Below, piece by piece: positions 1 through 8,596 of a stretch of 64,000 nt of DNA; position 1 is the stretch's first letter; each line of letters starts with the position of its first letter. Below the pieces are notes generated by a model, which saw only the letters and a program-made list of their open reading frames with translations, searched no databases and had not been told where the DNA came from. The DNA is from Lachnospiraceae bacterium (GTDB lineage Bacteria; Bacillota; Clostridia; Lachnospirales; Lachnospiraceae), in contig JAFUNC010000015.1 in the NCBI GenBank assembly GCA_017473115.1, positions 1 to 64,000 of the forward strand, written 5' to 3'. The translations under genes and the position numbers were made by a program.

Positions 1-586
1 AAATGCAGGACTTTATCAAAGTATCCGAACGAAAGGTGGGATTCTGTCGGAATATCCGCCGGGGACAGAGGCGCAAAGTGTTCTTTTTCCGCAACGTAAT
101 CGTATCATCAGCGGTTTGGCGGATATTCTTCTTGTGGTGGAGGCAAGAAAAAGAAGCGGCACCTATATTACGGTGACACAGGCTTTGGAGCAGGGAAAGG
201 AAGTGTATGTGGTGCCGGGGCGGATTACGGATGCTTTAAGTGAAGGTTGTAATTATCTGTTAAATCAGGGGGCAGGAATGGCTGTGAGTCCTGAGAGCAT
301 TGTGGAAGAGTTGAACCGTATGGGGAGATTTTGCAATGATGCGAAAAAGTGTGAGAATAAAGAAATGTTATATGACAACAAACATATCAGAACAGACAAT
401 CCGCTTTATGAGCATATATTAAGCGTGCTGGATGTTACACCGATTGCTTTGGATGAAATATACCACCGTTTACAGGATAAAATCCCTCTTTCTATGGAAC
501 AATTGCTTTTGGAACTAACCAAAATGCAGATGACAGGCACGGTTGAGACAATTGGAACTTATTATCGGATTCCTTCGCCTTTGTGA
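1..586 (+). CDS. dprA: DNA processing protein DprA, 3' part (partial at left edge)
   Basis: DprA binds incoming single-stranded DNA and helps load RecA onto it during natural transformation. The frame is open from the window edge (phase starting at base 2), so the start codon lies outside. The visible part shows the end of the Rossmann-like DprA/Smf fold with the family blocks SEYPPG, FPQRNRIISGL, VVEARKRSGT and VVPG, followed by a C-terminal region of about 60 residues that looks like the winged helix found in many DprA proteins. An ORF starting at 116 (TTG) is only an internal start of this gene. The next gene is pilB, not topA, which often follows dprA in Firmicutes. Family assignment is firm. 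A role in competence here is inference. Confidence 0.93.
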   Translation, partial: NAGLYQSIRTKGGILSEYPPGTEAQSVLFPQRNRIISGLADILLVVEARKRSGTYITVTQALEQGKEVYVVPGRITDALSEGCNYLLNQGAGMAVSPESIVEELNRMGRFCNDAKKCENKEMLYDNKHIRTDNPLYEHILSVLDVTPIALDEIYHRLQDKIPLSMEQLLLELTKMQMTGTVETIGTYYRIPSPL

Positions 587-692
587 TAAATGATAGATAT
601 AGGTGTGATTATTTGTTAAAAATGCACAATTTCACAAAAAAACGAAATAAAAGTATTTATTTATTGTATGGTTTGTGGCATAATTATCAGTG

Positions 693-725
693 TGTATGAC
701 TACGCTCTTTTTGTGCGCTCATACA
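693..725 (+). promoter_or_regulatory. Leader hairpin upstream of pilB
   Basis: The arms TGTATGA (693-699) and TCATACA (719-725) are perfect inverted repeats of 7 bp, about 30 bases before the pilB start. A weak -10-like CATAAT lies at 679-684 with no convincing -35. The hairpin could lie in the pilB 5' UTR. The function is unknown and no known riboswitch consensus was recognised. Confidence 0.35.
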
Positions 726-754
726 GTGTTTAAAGGGAAAGAGGTTAACGAACA

Positions 755-2461
755 ATGGCATTATTTAGTAACAGAATTCGAATTGGTGATTTGCTCGTAC
801 AGAAGGGCTATATCACAGATGACCAGTTATCTCAGGCGTTGGAGGAACAGCGCGAGAAAAAGAAACGTCTCGGTGAAGTTTTGATTTCATTGGGATATGT
901 TACGGAAGAACAGTTTGCTTCCGTATATTGCGATCAGTCAGGTATTGAACCGGTTGATTTAAAAGAAATGAAGTTAAACGAAGATTTGCTCCAGATGGTG
1001 GGCGAAGATGTAATGCGTAAGCAGGAACTGATTCCGTTTGCGTATGATGAAGAGAACTTTAACTGCTTGAAGGTTGCTATGGCGGATCCCATGAACCTGG
1101 GTGCTATGGATGATATCCAGTTGATTACGGGTATGGAAGTAAAACCGTATTACTGCAGTGCAACCCAGATTAATATGCAGTTGGATAAATTGTATGGTAA
1201 GAAGCAGGCGATGGAAGCGGCTGAACAGTTCCAGGCAGAACATGCGGATGAATATGGTTCAGATGAAGAGGCAGAAGAAGATGCATCCGTAAGTGATGCT
1301 CCTATCGTTAAGATTGTACGTACTATGCTTGATGAAGCGGTTCGTATGGGATCTTCCGATATTCATATTGAGCCGATGGAGAAGTCTGTACGTGTCAGAT
1401 ACCGAATCGACGGTGTGTTACAGCAGGTTATGGAATACAATACCAATGTACTTTCTGCGATGGTTGCCCGTATTAAGATTATTTCCGGTTTGGATATTTC
1501 CGAGAAGAGAAAACCGCAGGACGGTCGTATCACCCAGATTGTAGACGGTGAAGAATTCGACGTCCGTGTATCTATTCTTCCTACCGTATACGGAGAAAAA
1601 ACCGTAATGCGACTTACCAAGAAGAAAGGTCTTACCAGAGACAAGAAATACTTAGGTCTTTATCCGGAAGATGAAAGAAGACTTGACAGTATTACACATA
1701 ACCCTCACGGTATTATCCTGATTACAGGACCTACAGGTTCCGGTAAATCAACAACCTGTTATACCGTATTGAACGAATTAAATACAGAATCTGTTAATAT
1801 TATTACAGTAGAAGACCCTGTCGAAGCGAATGTTCCCGGTGTAAATCAGGTACAGGTTAATGTTAAGGCAGAATTGACTTTCGCAAGTGCACTTCGTTCC
1901 ATCTTGCGTCAGGACCCTGATATCATCATGATCGGTGAAATTCGAGACGGTGAGACAGCAGCTATTGCGGTACAGGCGTCCATCACAGGTCACTTGGTAA
2001 TTTCAACTTTACATACTAACTCTACATCAGCATCTATTACCCGTTTGATTGATATGGGTGTAGAACCTTACTTAATTGGTGATGCGGTTGTAGGTATCAT
2101 TGCACAGCGACTTGTTCGTCGTCTCTGTCCGAAGTGTAAAGTGGGCAGACAGGCAACGGAAGAAGAGAAGAAGATGTTGGGTGTTGATGTAAACAAGGAT
2201 CAGATTATTTATGAGCCTTGCGGATGTGAAGAGTGTAACCGCGGTTACAGAGGCCGAATCGCTATTTACGAGATTATGCCTATTACATCAAACATCAGAA
2301 GAGTATTACATGAAACCGTAACTGCTGACGAGATTCAGAGAGTTGCCGTAGCGGAAGGTATGAATACCCTTCGTATGGCAGGTGCGAACAACGTAATTGA
2401 TGGTGTTACATCTATCGATGAAATGGTTCGTGTAGCATTTGATATGGATGAAGCAGTATAA
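755..2461 (+). CDS. pilB: Type IV pilus assembly ATPase PilB (GspE family) with MshEN domain
   Basis: This is the cytoplasmic hexameric ATPase that powers pilin polymerisation. At 568 residues it has the normal PilB length, longer than the competence ATPase ComGA. The N-terminus holds an MshEN domain with two 24-residue motifs of the RLGxxLxxxGxxxxxxLxxxLxxQ type, at R9-Q32 and R38-Q61; this domain binds cyclic di-GMP in Vibrio MshE. The motor domain has Walker A GPTGSGKST (325-333), an Asp box EDPVE (353-357), Walker B with the IGEIRDGE block (393-400) and the His box GHLVISTLHT (412-421). Four cysteines (C458, C461, C491, C494, plus C489) match the PilB zinc site. pilC starts 28 bases downstream, so the two are probably one transcript. 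No pilT-like retraction ATPase is seen in the window. Confidence 0.95.
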   Translation: MALFSNRIRIGDLLVQKGYITDDQLSQALEEQREKKKRLGEVLISLGYVTEEQFASVYCDQSGIEPVDLKEMKLNEDLLQMVGEDVMRKQELIPFAYDEENFNCLKVAMADPMNLGAMDDIQLITGMEVKPYYCSATQINMQLDKLYGKKQAMEAAEQFQAEHADEYGSDEEAEEDASVSDAPIVKIVRTMLDEAVRMGSSDIHIEPMEKSVRVRYRIDGVLQQVMEYNTNVLSAMVARIKIISGLDISEKRKPQDGRITQIVDGEEFDVRVSILPTVYGEKTVMRLTKKKGLTRDKKYLGLYPEDERRLDSITHNPHGIILITGPTGSGKSTTCYTVLNELNTESVNIITVEDPVEANVPGVNQVQVNVKAELTFASALRSILRQDPDIIMIGEIRDGETAAIAVQASITGHLVISTLHTNSTSASITRLIDMGVEPYLIGDAVVGIIAQRLVRRLCPKCKVGRQATEEEKKMLGVDVNKDQIIYEPCGCEECNRGYRGRIAIYEIMPITSNIRRVLHETVTADEIQRVAVAEGMNTLRMAGANNVIDGVTSIDEMVRVAFDMDEAV

Positions 2462-2489
2462 AATATAACGAAAGTAAAGGTGGAAGAGT

Positions 2490-3698
2490 ATGGCTGAGTT
2501 TCAGTACACAATGATTGGCCCTGACGGAAAAGAAAAGAAGGGCCGCATGCAGGCAAAAAGCAAAGAAGCGGCTGTAGCTGCTTTGAAAGCAGAGAAAAAT
2601 GTAGTTACTTCCATTAAGGAAGCAAACGGAATGCAAAAAGGCATTAACTTTACATTTGGTCAGAAAGTAGGTTATCGTGACTTCAGTATTTTCTGTCATC
2701 AGTTCGTTAGTATTGTAGGTGCCGGTGTTACCATTATCGATGCCTTCAGTATGTTGGCAGACCAGACAGAAAACAAGGCATTGCAGAATGCAATCAGAGC
2801 GGTACATACTGATATTTCCAAAGGTGATACCCTTGCAAACTCCATGAGACGTCAGGCGGGCGTATTCCCGATGATGCTGTGTAACATGGTAGAAGCCGGT
2901 GAAGCATCCGGTAGTTTGGATAAGTCTTTCAGCCGTATGGCAATCCAGTTCGAAAAGGATGCACAGTTACAGTCAGCGGTTAAGAAAGCATTGATTTACC
3001 CTATCGTATTGATTGTGGTTATGATCGGCGTAGTATTCGCTATGATGACCTTCGTTATTCCTAACTTTATGGGTATGTTCGAAGACATCGGTGGAGAACT
3101 TCCTGCCGTTACATTGGCATTGATTGCGGTCAGTGACTTCTTTGTTGCATATTGGTGGGCGATTTTGCTTGGTGCAGGTGCGATTTTTGCCGGATACAAG
3201 ATTTTCTACTCAACACCTACCGGTCAGAGTGTTATTGATAAGTTGAAATTAAAGATTCCTGCATTGGGTCCCGTACAGACTAAGTCAGCCTGTGCAAGAT
3301 TGGGTCGTACATTATGTACACTGCTTGGTGCCGGTGTTCCTATGATTGATGCTTTGGATATTACGGCTCGAAGCATGGATAATCTACATTATAAGAATGC
3401 CATGAAGGAAGCGAAAGACCAGGTAACACGAGGTGTTGTTCTTTCCAGACCCCTTAAAACCTGTGGTTTGTTCCCACCTATGGTTATCCATATGGTATCC
3501 ATCGGTGAAGAAACCGGTAATATTGAAGCGATGCTTGAAAACGTAGCAAAGTATTACGAAGAAGACGTTCAGGCGGCAACCGAATCCATGATGGCTTTGA
3601 TGGAGCCTGCGATTATTATCGTTATGGCCGGCGTTGTAGGTTTCCTCGTAATTGCGATGCTTTCTCCTATGTTCAGCCTCTACGAAAGTTTGGGTTAA
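2490..3698 (+). CDS. pilC: Type IV pilus inner-membrane platform protein PilC (GspF family)
   Basis: PilC is the integral membrane platform that couples the PilB motor to the growing pilus. The 402-residue product has the two tandem GspF domains typical of the family. The first is cytoplasmic (about residues 60-165) and is followed by a hydrophobic stretch near 170-200. The second (about 265-365) ends in a C-terminal hydrophobic helix. Family signatures such as GAGVTIIDAF and GAGVPMIDALDI appear at the start of each repeat, and MVEAGEASG and MVSIGEETG later in each. The ATG follows AAAGGTGG. It sits directly after pilB and is followed by a strong terminator, so pilB-pilC form a unit separate from the pilin gene. 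Confidence 0.94.
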   Translation: MAEFQYTMIGPDGKEKKGRMQAKSKEAAVAALKAEKNVVTSIKEANGMQKGINFTFGQKVGYRDFSIFCHQFVSIVGAGVTIIDAFSMLADQTENKALQNAIRAVHTDISKGDTLANSMRRQAGVFPMMLCNMVEAGEASGSLDKSFSRMAIQFEKDAQLQSAVKKALIYPIVLIVVMIGVVFAMMTFVIPNFMGMFEDIGGELPAVTLALIAVSDFFVAYWWAILLGAGAIFAGYKIFYSTPTGQSVIDKLKLKIPALGPVQTKSACARLGRTLCTLLGAGVPMIDALDITARSMDNLHYKNAMKEAKDQVTRGVVLSRPLKTCGLFPPMVIHMVSIGEETGNIEAMLENVAKYYEEDVQAATESMMALMEPAIIIVMAGVVGFLVIAMLSPMFSLYESLG

Positions 3699-3792
3699 GC
3701 AAAAGAAGAGCGTTTGTTTCGTAAAGCATTTGATTTGTAATCAAAGCAATCAGCAGATAATTATGAATAAAATGTAAATGAAAGATAAGAAG

Positions 3793-3830
3793 ACCACCGT
3801 TGTATGATAGGTACAACGGTGGTTCTTTGT
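3793..3830 (+). terminator. Rho-independent terminator after pilC
   Basis: A perfect 12-bp stem, ACCACCGTTGTA (3793-3804) with TACAACGGTGGT (3812-3823), closes a 7-base loop and is followed by TCTTTGTTT. It separates pilB-pilC from the pilin gene. Confidence 0.85.
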
Positions 3831-4094
3831 TTACAAATAAGAAAAGGAAAGGTTGCCTGTTCGTTTCTTTGTGATAGGAAATAAGTGATAATTTTTTTGA
3901 GTATGGAAAATAAGAATAAAAAAATACAAATGAAATACAGACATACAGGTATCGAAAAAGGCCTATAAATTCGGGCTTTTGCACGAACTAAAAACAAAAC
4001 GACATGAACTAAAACGGCATCTGTGCAATCTGCATAAAAGGGAAAAACAGTCTTTGTTTAATTGTACAAAATGCAAAAAAACTGCAAAAAAGTA
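3831..4094. other. AT-rich spacer between the pilC terminator and the pilin promoter
   Basis: I see no gene here. Short open frames (for example 3979-4188) have poor starts and lysine-rich, family-less translations, and overlap the pilin promoter. A weak imperfect hairpin lies near 3953-3978. No riboswitch consensus was recognised. Confidence 0.5.
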
Positions 4095-4124
4095 CTGGAC
4101 GAAGTTGGGAATGTTTGCTATACT
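4095..4124 (+). promoter_or_regulatory. Extended -10 promoter of the pilin gene
   Basis: The -10 hexamer TATACT (4119-4124) is preceded by TG at 4116-4117, giving an extended -10. The -35 region is weak (CTGGAC, 4095-4100, spacing 18). A tandem GTCACAAAAAT pair at 4139-4160 lies in the presumed leader, just before the AAGGAG ribosome binding site. Confidence 0.55.
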
Positions 4125-4184
4125 GTGTTTACAGAAATGTCACAAAAATGTCACAAAAATGAATGAAAAGGAGAATGAAAAGAC

Positions 4185-4652
4185 ATGAGAAACAACAAAG
4201 GTTTTTCCCTCGTGGAACTTATCATCGTTATTGCTATTATGGCAATCTTAGTAGGTGTTATGGCACCCCAGTTAATTAAGTACATTGAAAAGACAAACGT
4301 ATCTTCTGATACACAGCTTTGCGATTCAGTTAAGACTGCAATCACAACAGCTATGATGGATCCTTCAGTGCTTAGCGATACTAACAATGGTATCGGTGGT
4401 TTGACAGGTGGTTCGGTTGCTTCTATCGACACTACTAAGGCTGTTGGTAAGGAAATTGCAATTATTTTAGGTATGGACTTATCTGCTATTAACTCTGAAA
4501 TCAAGTCTTCTAACGAAAGTGGTTCAGGTTCTACCGCTGGTATGTCAGTTCAGTATGCAGTAGTTAACTCTAACTCTGTACACGTTTGGATTGACAAGTC
4601 TGATGCTACAGGTCAGAAGAAATCAGCAAACGCTGACATCTATGTTGACTAA
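4185..4652 (+). CDS. Type IV pilin (prepilin with class III signal)
   Basis: The 155-residue product begins with a short basic leader ending in Gly6, followed by F7-S-L-V-E11, the classic prepilin peptidase site with Glu at +5 of the mature protein. A hydrophobic N-terminal helix (about residues 7-28) then ends in a PQLIKYIEK-type turn. The globular part is rich in Ser, Thr and Gly and has no cysteines beyond C47 near the helix, so no disulfide-bounded D-loop of the classic type is visible. It has its own promoter and strong terminators on both sides, and codon use resembles the highly expressed ribosomal genes nearby. It is probably the major pilin moved by PilB and PilC. No prepilin peptidase gene is in this window. 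Confidence 0.92.
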   Translation: MRNNKGFSLVELIIVIAIMAILVGVMAPQLIKYIEKTNVSSDTQLCDSVKTAITTAMMDPSVLSDTNNGIGGLTGGSVASIDTTKAVGKEIAIILGMDLSAINSEIKSSNESGSGSTAGMSVQYAVVNSNSVHVWIDKSDATGQKKSANADIYVD

Positions 4653-4674
4653 TTTAAAGTTGATATGATACTGA

Positions 4675-4704
4675 AAGGCGGAAGTGAAAACTTCCGCCTT
4701 TTTT
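4675..4704 (+). terminator. Rho-independent terminator after the pilin gene
   Basis: AAGGCGGAAG (4675-4684) pairs perfectly with CTTCCGCCTT (4691-4700) around a 6-base loop and runs into a T tract (4699-4704). Confidence 0.88.
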
Positions 4705-4860
4705 GTTATGGCAACGAGGCAAGCGACCGTTATGCTTGCATGAACGGTCATTTGCCGACTGCTAATCAGAGTGAGATTCGCGAAGCGTATCTCAACTCTG
4801 TGCCGATGGAAGATGGTATGATATATCATTCTAAGTGTGGGCTCTATTATAATACTTAAT
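4705..4860. other. Structured intergenic element after the pilin terminator
   Basis: Two nested or consecutive inverted repeats are visible. GACCGTT (4720-4726) with AACGGTC (near 4739) lies inside a GGCAA/TTGCC pair. Further on, GAGTGAGATTCGC and GCGTATCTCAACTC form an imperfect hairpin (about 4770-4799). The only open frame (4665-4859) overlaps the terminator and resembles nothing, so I treat this as non-coding structured DNA. It resembles the multi-hairpin spacers at 29182-29253 and 29438-29551 in architecture, not obviously in sequence. Confidence 0.4.
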
Positions 4861-4871
4861 TTCGATAAAGG

Positions 4872-4900
4872 TTTACAGCAAAGAAGAAACAAATTATAAT
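4872..4900 (+). promoter_or_regulatory. Sigma-A promoter of the YfhO-type gene
   Basis: TTTACA (4872-4877), a 17-base spacer and a perfect TATAAT (4895-4900), about 75 bases before the chosen start. Confidence 0.72.
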
Positions 4901-4974
4901 AGTAAGTACTTTGCATCATTCTGATTTGTAATGGAACTTTGAATCCATGCACATTTTATAAAGGAGATACATAC

Positions 4975-7593
4975 ATGGAGAAACAATCAAAAACGCTATC
5001 ACCGAAATACTACGGACTGATTTCCGGGTTGCTTGCCATGCTGGGAATGTATTTGATTTTGTCTTATCATAAATGCATCGGCGGAGAACGCCTGATTCTG
5101 GCAGGGGATTTATTTAATCAGTATATTCCCTATATTAAGATGTTTTGGCGTGATATTTTAAGCGGAGAGAGTATTTGGTATTCCTGGAATACCTCTATGG
5201 GTATGAATACTTCATTGATTAATGCTTATTATGCATTCAGTCCTTTTAATATCCTTTATCTTATGTTTTGGAATGTGGATGAAAACGTGATAACGGCCCT
5301 CATTATCATTTTTAAGAGCGGTTTTGCGGCTTATACATTTCAGTTCTTTTTGAAAAGAGTAATGCGCTGTGAGAGTGTACAGGGTATTCTTTTTTCTCTG
5401 ATGTATGCATTGAGTATGTATGCGGTGTATTATGGTGTTTTATTCAACTCCTGGATGGATGGCGTTATTATGCTGCCGCTGATTTGTACCTGTATTTATG
5501 AATTGGAGAAGAAGAGAGGCAACTATTTAAAACTGGTTCTTTTGTATACGGTGCTGTTTGTTTCCCAATTTTATATTGGATATATGGTTGGAATTTTTAG
5601 TTTTCTGTTTTGGCTGGTGTTGCTTTTTACCCGGGATAAAGATACGTTTTCCGGATATTTGAGAAGAACGGCAAAGTACATTAGCAGCGTTGTTTTAGCA
5701 ATCGGAATGACGGCAGTTGTACTATTACCTGCTTTGTTGTTTTTACTTATCCATAATCCGGAAGATGCCACCCAATTTGAAACATTAAGTGCAAGTGTTT
5801 TTGAACTGGTACATGCATTGTTTTGGGGAAGTGATGTTTCCGGAATGTGCGGCTTTCCCGTTGTAAGTTGCGGATGGCTCGTTCTTCTTTTATTCCCGTT
5901 GTATTTTGTAAACAAAGAAATAAAACGAAGAGAAAAAATCCGTTATGGAATTTTACTGGTTTTCTTTTTGTTATCCATTGTGATAAATCCTCTTTACCGT
6001 TTGATGCATGCTTTTGATGCGCCGGACCATTATTTTTACAGACACGCATTTTTGATTGTATTTTTATTTTGTGCACTGGCTGCGAAACAATCCATGTATA
6101 TGACCCGTATAAAAATGCGGGATTTGTTGATTACGTTGGGAACACTCGTGACTTTTTATCCGATTGCGGCGTGGTTTGCAATGGAAGAGCATGAAGGATT
6201 GATATTCAAAATCGTTGTGAATGTATTGATTGCATTTCTTTGGTTTGGTCTATGGATGTTGTTAAAAAAGAACCGGATTGAGCAGAAGAATGTTGCGATA
6301 TTGGCAATAATTATATTGATGGCGGAATTATTTACAAACGGTTTGGTTTCAATGGATACTTCCGCTTATCCGAAGACTAAAATTTATAATGTATGGAAAG
6401 AAGGAATTGAAGGGGCTGTAGATGAAATCAGCAGTGATGAAGATTTTTACCGTATGTATTATAATATTGATATGGTGAATAATTCAGACTCCTGGTTTGG
6501 ATACAACGGAGTATCGGATTTTTGTTCTTCCGAAAATTATCATTTAAGACGGGCAATGCAGAGTTTGGGACTCTATACGTCCCCTAGAATTCTTGCTCCG
6601 ATGGGAGCGGGCATGACACCGCCGATGGAGACGGTTTTAGGCGTGAAGTATGTCGTGCTTGGTGTGGATCCCAATTATGAAATCAATGAGCAGAATAACT
6701 ATGAAATCAATGAAAATGCGTATACATTAAGTCTGGGGTATGCTGTTGCAGATGATATTAAGGAATATGAATTGGGCGGAACCAATTCGTTCGAGAATGT
6801 GAATGTGCTTCTTCGGACTATGAGCAGTGTGGATGAGAATTGTTTCGTACCGTATGCGGGAGATTTGTTTATTGAATGTGATCAGTCGGAGTTCACAATG
6901 AATGAAGTGATGACAACCATCAAATATGATAAGAAACTTTATGAATACGGTATGGTAACTTATACGATTTATAAAGAAAATGTGAATGGTCCCATGTATA
7001 TTCAAATTCCTAGGGAAGAATCCTTTTTACAGGATGAAACCCCGTTCTGGGCCGGCGGTTATGAGAATATTTTTACCAGGATGAGTACATTAACGGTTTC
7101 TTATATGAAGCCGCTGTTAATTGATGAAGAACGTTATGCGATGGCTGTATATATGGATGATACAACCGTCAATGCATGGTCATTTAACACCCCGCTCTTT
7201 TATGAATATAACGAAGCCACATTGGCAGCAATCCATGAAAATCTCAGTCAGTCCCAGTTACAGGTGGAAGAGTATGCGGACGGATATGTCAAGGGATGTG
7301 TGGATGTTCCGGAAGAGAAAACCGTGTTATTTACAAGCATTCCCTATGATGAGGGTTGGACGGCTTATGTGGATGGTGCAGAGTGGGAGACCATTGCAGT
7401 GGTTGGCGATGCGTTTATGGCATTGGAATTGGAACCCGGGCACCATGAGGTGGAATTTACATACGAAGCCCCCGGAGTCAAAGAAGGTATTCTTGTTTCT
7501 TCCGTCAGTGTGGGAATTTATGCAGCATTGATTGTATTATATTGCGTGACAGAACGAAAGAAACGCCGTAAAAAGGACGAATCAGAGCAATAA
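4975..7593 (+). CDS. YfhO family polytopic membrane protein (GT-C-like)
   Basis: This is a large integral membrane protein of 872 residues. I use the ATG at 4975 because AAGGAG lies 8-14 bases upstream; the frame also contains an earlier ATG at 4939 without a good site. The first half (to about residue 480) holds around a dozen hydrophobic helices with the YfhO features LILAGDLFNQYIPY and WSWNT/GMN near the N-terminus. The second half is a long extracytoplasmic domain (about 480-840) followed by a final helix and a basic tail. Members of this family are GT-C-fold proteins; the characterised Bacillus YfhO and Listeria relatives take part in glycosylating envelope polymers with lipid-linked sugars. 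The substrate here is unknown. It is monocistronic, with its own promoter and a trailing hairpin. Confidence 0.85.
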   Translation: MEKQSKTLSPKYYGLISGLLAMLGMYLILSYHKCIGGERLILAGDLFNQYIPYIKMFWRDILSGESIWYSWNTSMGMNTSLINAYYAFSPFNILYLMFWNVDENVITALIIIFKSGFAAYTFQFFLKRVMRCESVQGILFSLMYALSMYAVYYGVLFNSWMDGVIMLPLICTCIYELEKKRGNYLKLVLLYTVLFVSQFYIGYMVGIFSFLFWLVLLFTRDKDTFSGYLRRTAKYISSVVLAIGMTAVVLLPALLFLLIHNPEDATQFETLSASVFELVHALFWGSDVSGMCGFPVVSCGWLVLLLFPLYFVNKEIKRREKIRYGILLVFFLLSIVINPLYRLMHAFDAPDHYFYRHAFLIVFLFCALAAKQSMYMTRIKMRDLLITLGTLVTFYPIAAWFAMEEHEGLIFKIVVNVLIAFLWFGLWMLLKKNRIEQKNVAILAIIILMAELFTNGLVSMDTSAYPKTKIYNVWKEGIEGAVDEISSDEDFYRMYYNIDMVNNSDSWFGYNGVSDFCSSENYHLRRAMQSLGLYTSPRILAPMGAGMTPPMETVLGVKYVVLGVDPNYEINEQNNYEINENAYTLSLGYAVADDIKEYELGGTNSFENVNVLLRTMSSVDENCFVPYAGDLFIECDQSEFTMNEVMTTIKYDKKLYEYGMVTYTIYKENVNGPMYIQIPREESFLQDETPFWAGGYENIFTRMSTLTVSYMKPLLIDEERYAMAVYMDDTTVNAWSFNTPLFYEYNEATLAAIHENLSQSQLQVEEYADGYVKGCVDVPEEKTVLFTSIPYDEGWTAYVDGAEWETIAVVGDAFMALELEPGHHEVEFTYEAPGVKEGILVSSVSVGIYAALIVLYCVTERKKRRKKDESEQ

Positions 7594-7613
7594 GCAGTAT
7601 ATAGAGAAGTAAC

Positions 7614-7659
7614 AGAGGCATTGTAAGGCAGATTTTTATAAAAACCTTAGAATGCCTCT
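7614..7659 (+). terminator. Long hairpin after the YfhO-type gene (terminator-like)
   Basis: AGAGGCATT (7614-7622) pairs with AATGCCTCT (7651-7659), with an inner AAGG/CCTT and T-run/A-run pairing. The following T tract is poor, so termination may be partial. Confidence 0.5.
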
Positions 7660-7687
7660 TGCATTTCCATAGAAAATATGCTAAACT
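7659..7687 (+). promoter_or_regulatory. Candidate promoter of rpsB-tsf
   Basis: TTGCAT (7659-7664), spacing 17, TAAACT (7682-7687). A second -10-like TATGCT lies at 7696. The assignment is tentative. Confidence 0.4.
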
Positions 7688-7724
7688 TTTTGCGTTATGC
7701 TAAAACACACGTATTCTGATTTGT

Positions 7725-7755
7725 GACAGGTGCTTCCTTTACGCGGGAGGTTGTC
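7725..7755 (+). promoter_or_regulatory. Hairpin in the rpsB leader
   Basis: GACA (7725-7728) with TGTC (7752-7755) and an inner CTTCC (7733-7737) with GGAGG (7746-7750) form a two-part hairpin about 55 bases before rpsB. Autoregulatory leaders are common for ribosomal protein genes, but I recognise no named motif here. Confidence 0.35.
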
Positions 7756-7808
7756 TTCAAAGGTGAGGAATGCGGAGGCAAAAAAACAAATAAACGGAGG
7801 ATTTTAAA

Positions 7809-8564
7809 ATGAGCGTAATTTCAATGAAACAGTTACTCGAAGCAGGTGTACATTTCGGACACCAGACAAGAAGATGGAACCCTAAGATGGCTCCTTATAT
7901 CTTCACAGAAAGAAACGGTATCTACATCATCGACTTACAGAAGTCTGTAGGTAAGGTAGACGAAGCTTACAACGCAATTTCTGAAATTGCAAGTGCAGGC
8001 GGTACCGTATTATTCGTTGGTACAAAGAAGCAGGCTCAGGATGCTGTTAAGACAGAAGCTGAACGTTGCGGTATGTACTATGTAAATGAAAGATGGTTAG
8101 GTGGTATGCTTACTAACTTCAAGACCATCCGTACAAGAATCGAAAGATTGAAAGAAATCGAAAGAATGGCTGAAGACGGTACATTCGATGTTTTACCCAA
8201 GAAGGAAGTTGCTAACTTAAAGAAAGAATGGGATAAGTTAGAGAAGAACCTTGGCGGTATTAAGAACATGACAAGAATTCCCGATGCAATCTTCGTAGTA
8301 GACCCTAAGAAGGAAAAGATTTGTGTTCAGGAAGCTCATACACTTGGTATTACTTTACTTGGTATCGCAGATACAAACTGTGATCCCGAAGAATTAGATT
8401 ATGTAATTCCCGGTAACGACGATGCAATCCGTGCGGTTAAGTTAATCGTAGCAAAGATGGCAGACGCTATCATCGAAGCAAACCAGGGTGAAGTTATGAC
8501 TGATGAAGTTGCAGAAGACGTAGTGGAAGAAGCAACAGAAGAAGTTGCAGCAGATGCAGAATAA
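7809..8564 (+). CDS. rpsB: 30S ribosomal protein S2
   Basis: S2 binds late to the 30S subunit at the head-body junction and is needed for S1 and mRNA positioning. The 251-residue product starts with the family signature [22 protein letters not shown] and contains [29 protein letters not shown] and the closing [23 protein letters not shown] block. An acidic tail of about 30 residues, rich in Glu and Val, extends beyond the conserved core. The ATG follows ACGGAGG. tsf begins 32 bases downstream, the conserved bacterial pairing. Confidence 0.98.
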   Translation: MSVISMKQLLEAGVHFGHQTRRWNPKMAPYIFTERNGIYIIDLQKSVGKVDEAYNAISEIASAGGTVLFVGTKKQAQDAVKTEAERCGMYYVNERWLGGMLTNFKTIRTRIERLKEIERMAEDGTFDVLPKKEVANLKKEWDKLEKNLGGIKNMTRIPDAIFVVDPKKEKICVQEAHTLGITLLGIADTNCDPEELDYVIPGNDDAIRAVKLIVAKMADAIIEANQGEVMTDEVAEDVVEEATEEVAADAE

Positions 8565-8596
8565 TCATAATCTAGTTTAATTAGGAGGATAATATA

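Noticed and set aside
3831..4094. A cyclic-di-GMP riboswitch before the pilin gene
   Set aside because: No GEMM-I or GEMM-II core sequence could be recognised in the spacer.
3979..4188. Lys/Cys-rich 69-codon frame upstream of the pilin
   Set aside because: It covers the pilin promoter and ribosome binding site and starts at a non-ATG codon without a Shine-Dalgarno.
4665..4859. 64-codon open frame after the pilin gene
   Set aside because: It starts inside the terminator hairpin, has no ribosome binding site, and its translation resembles no family. The inverted repeats explain the region better.
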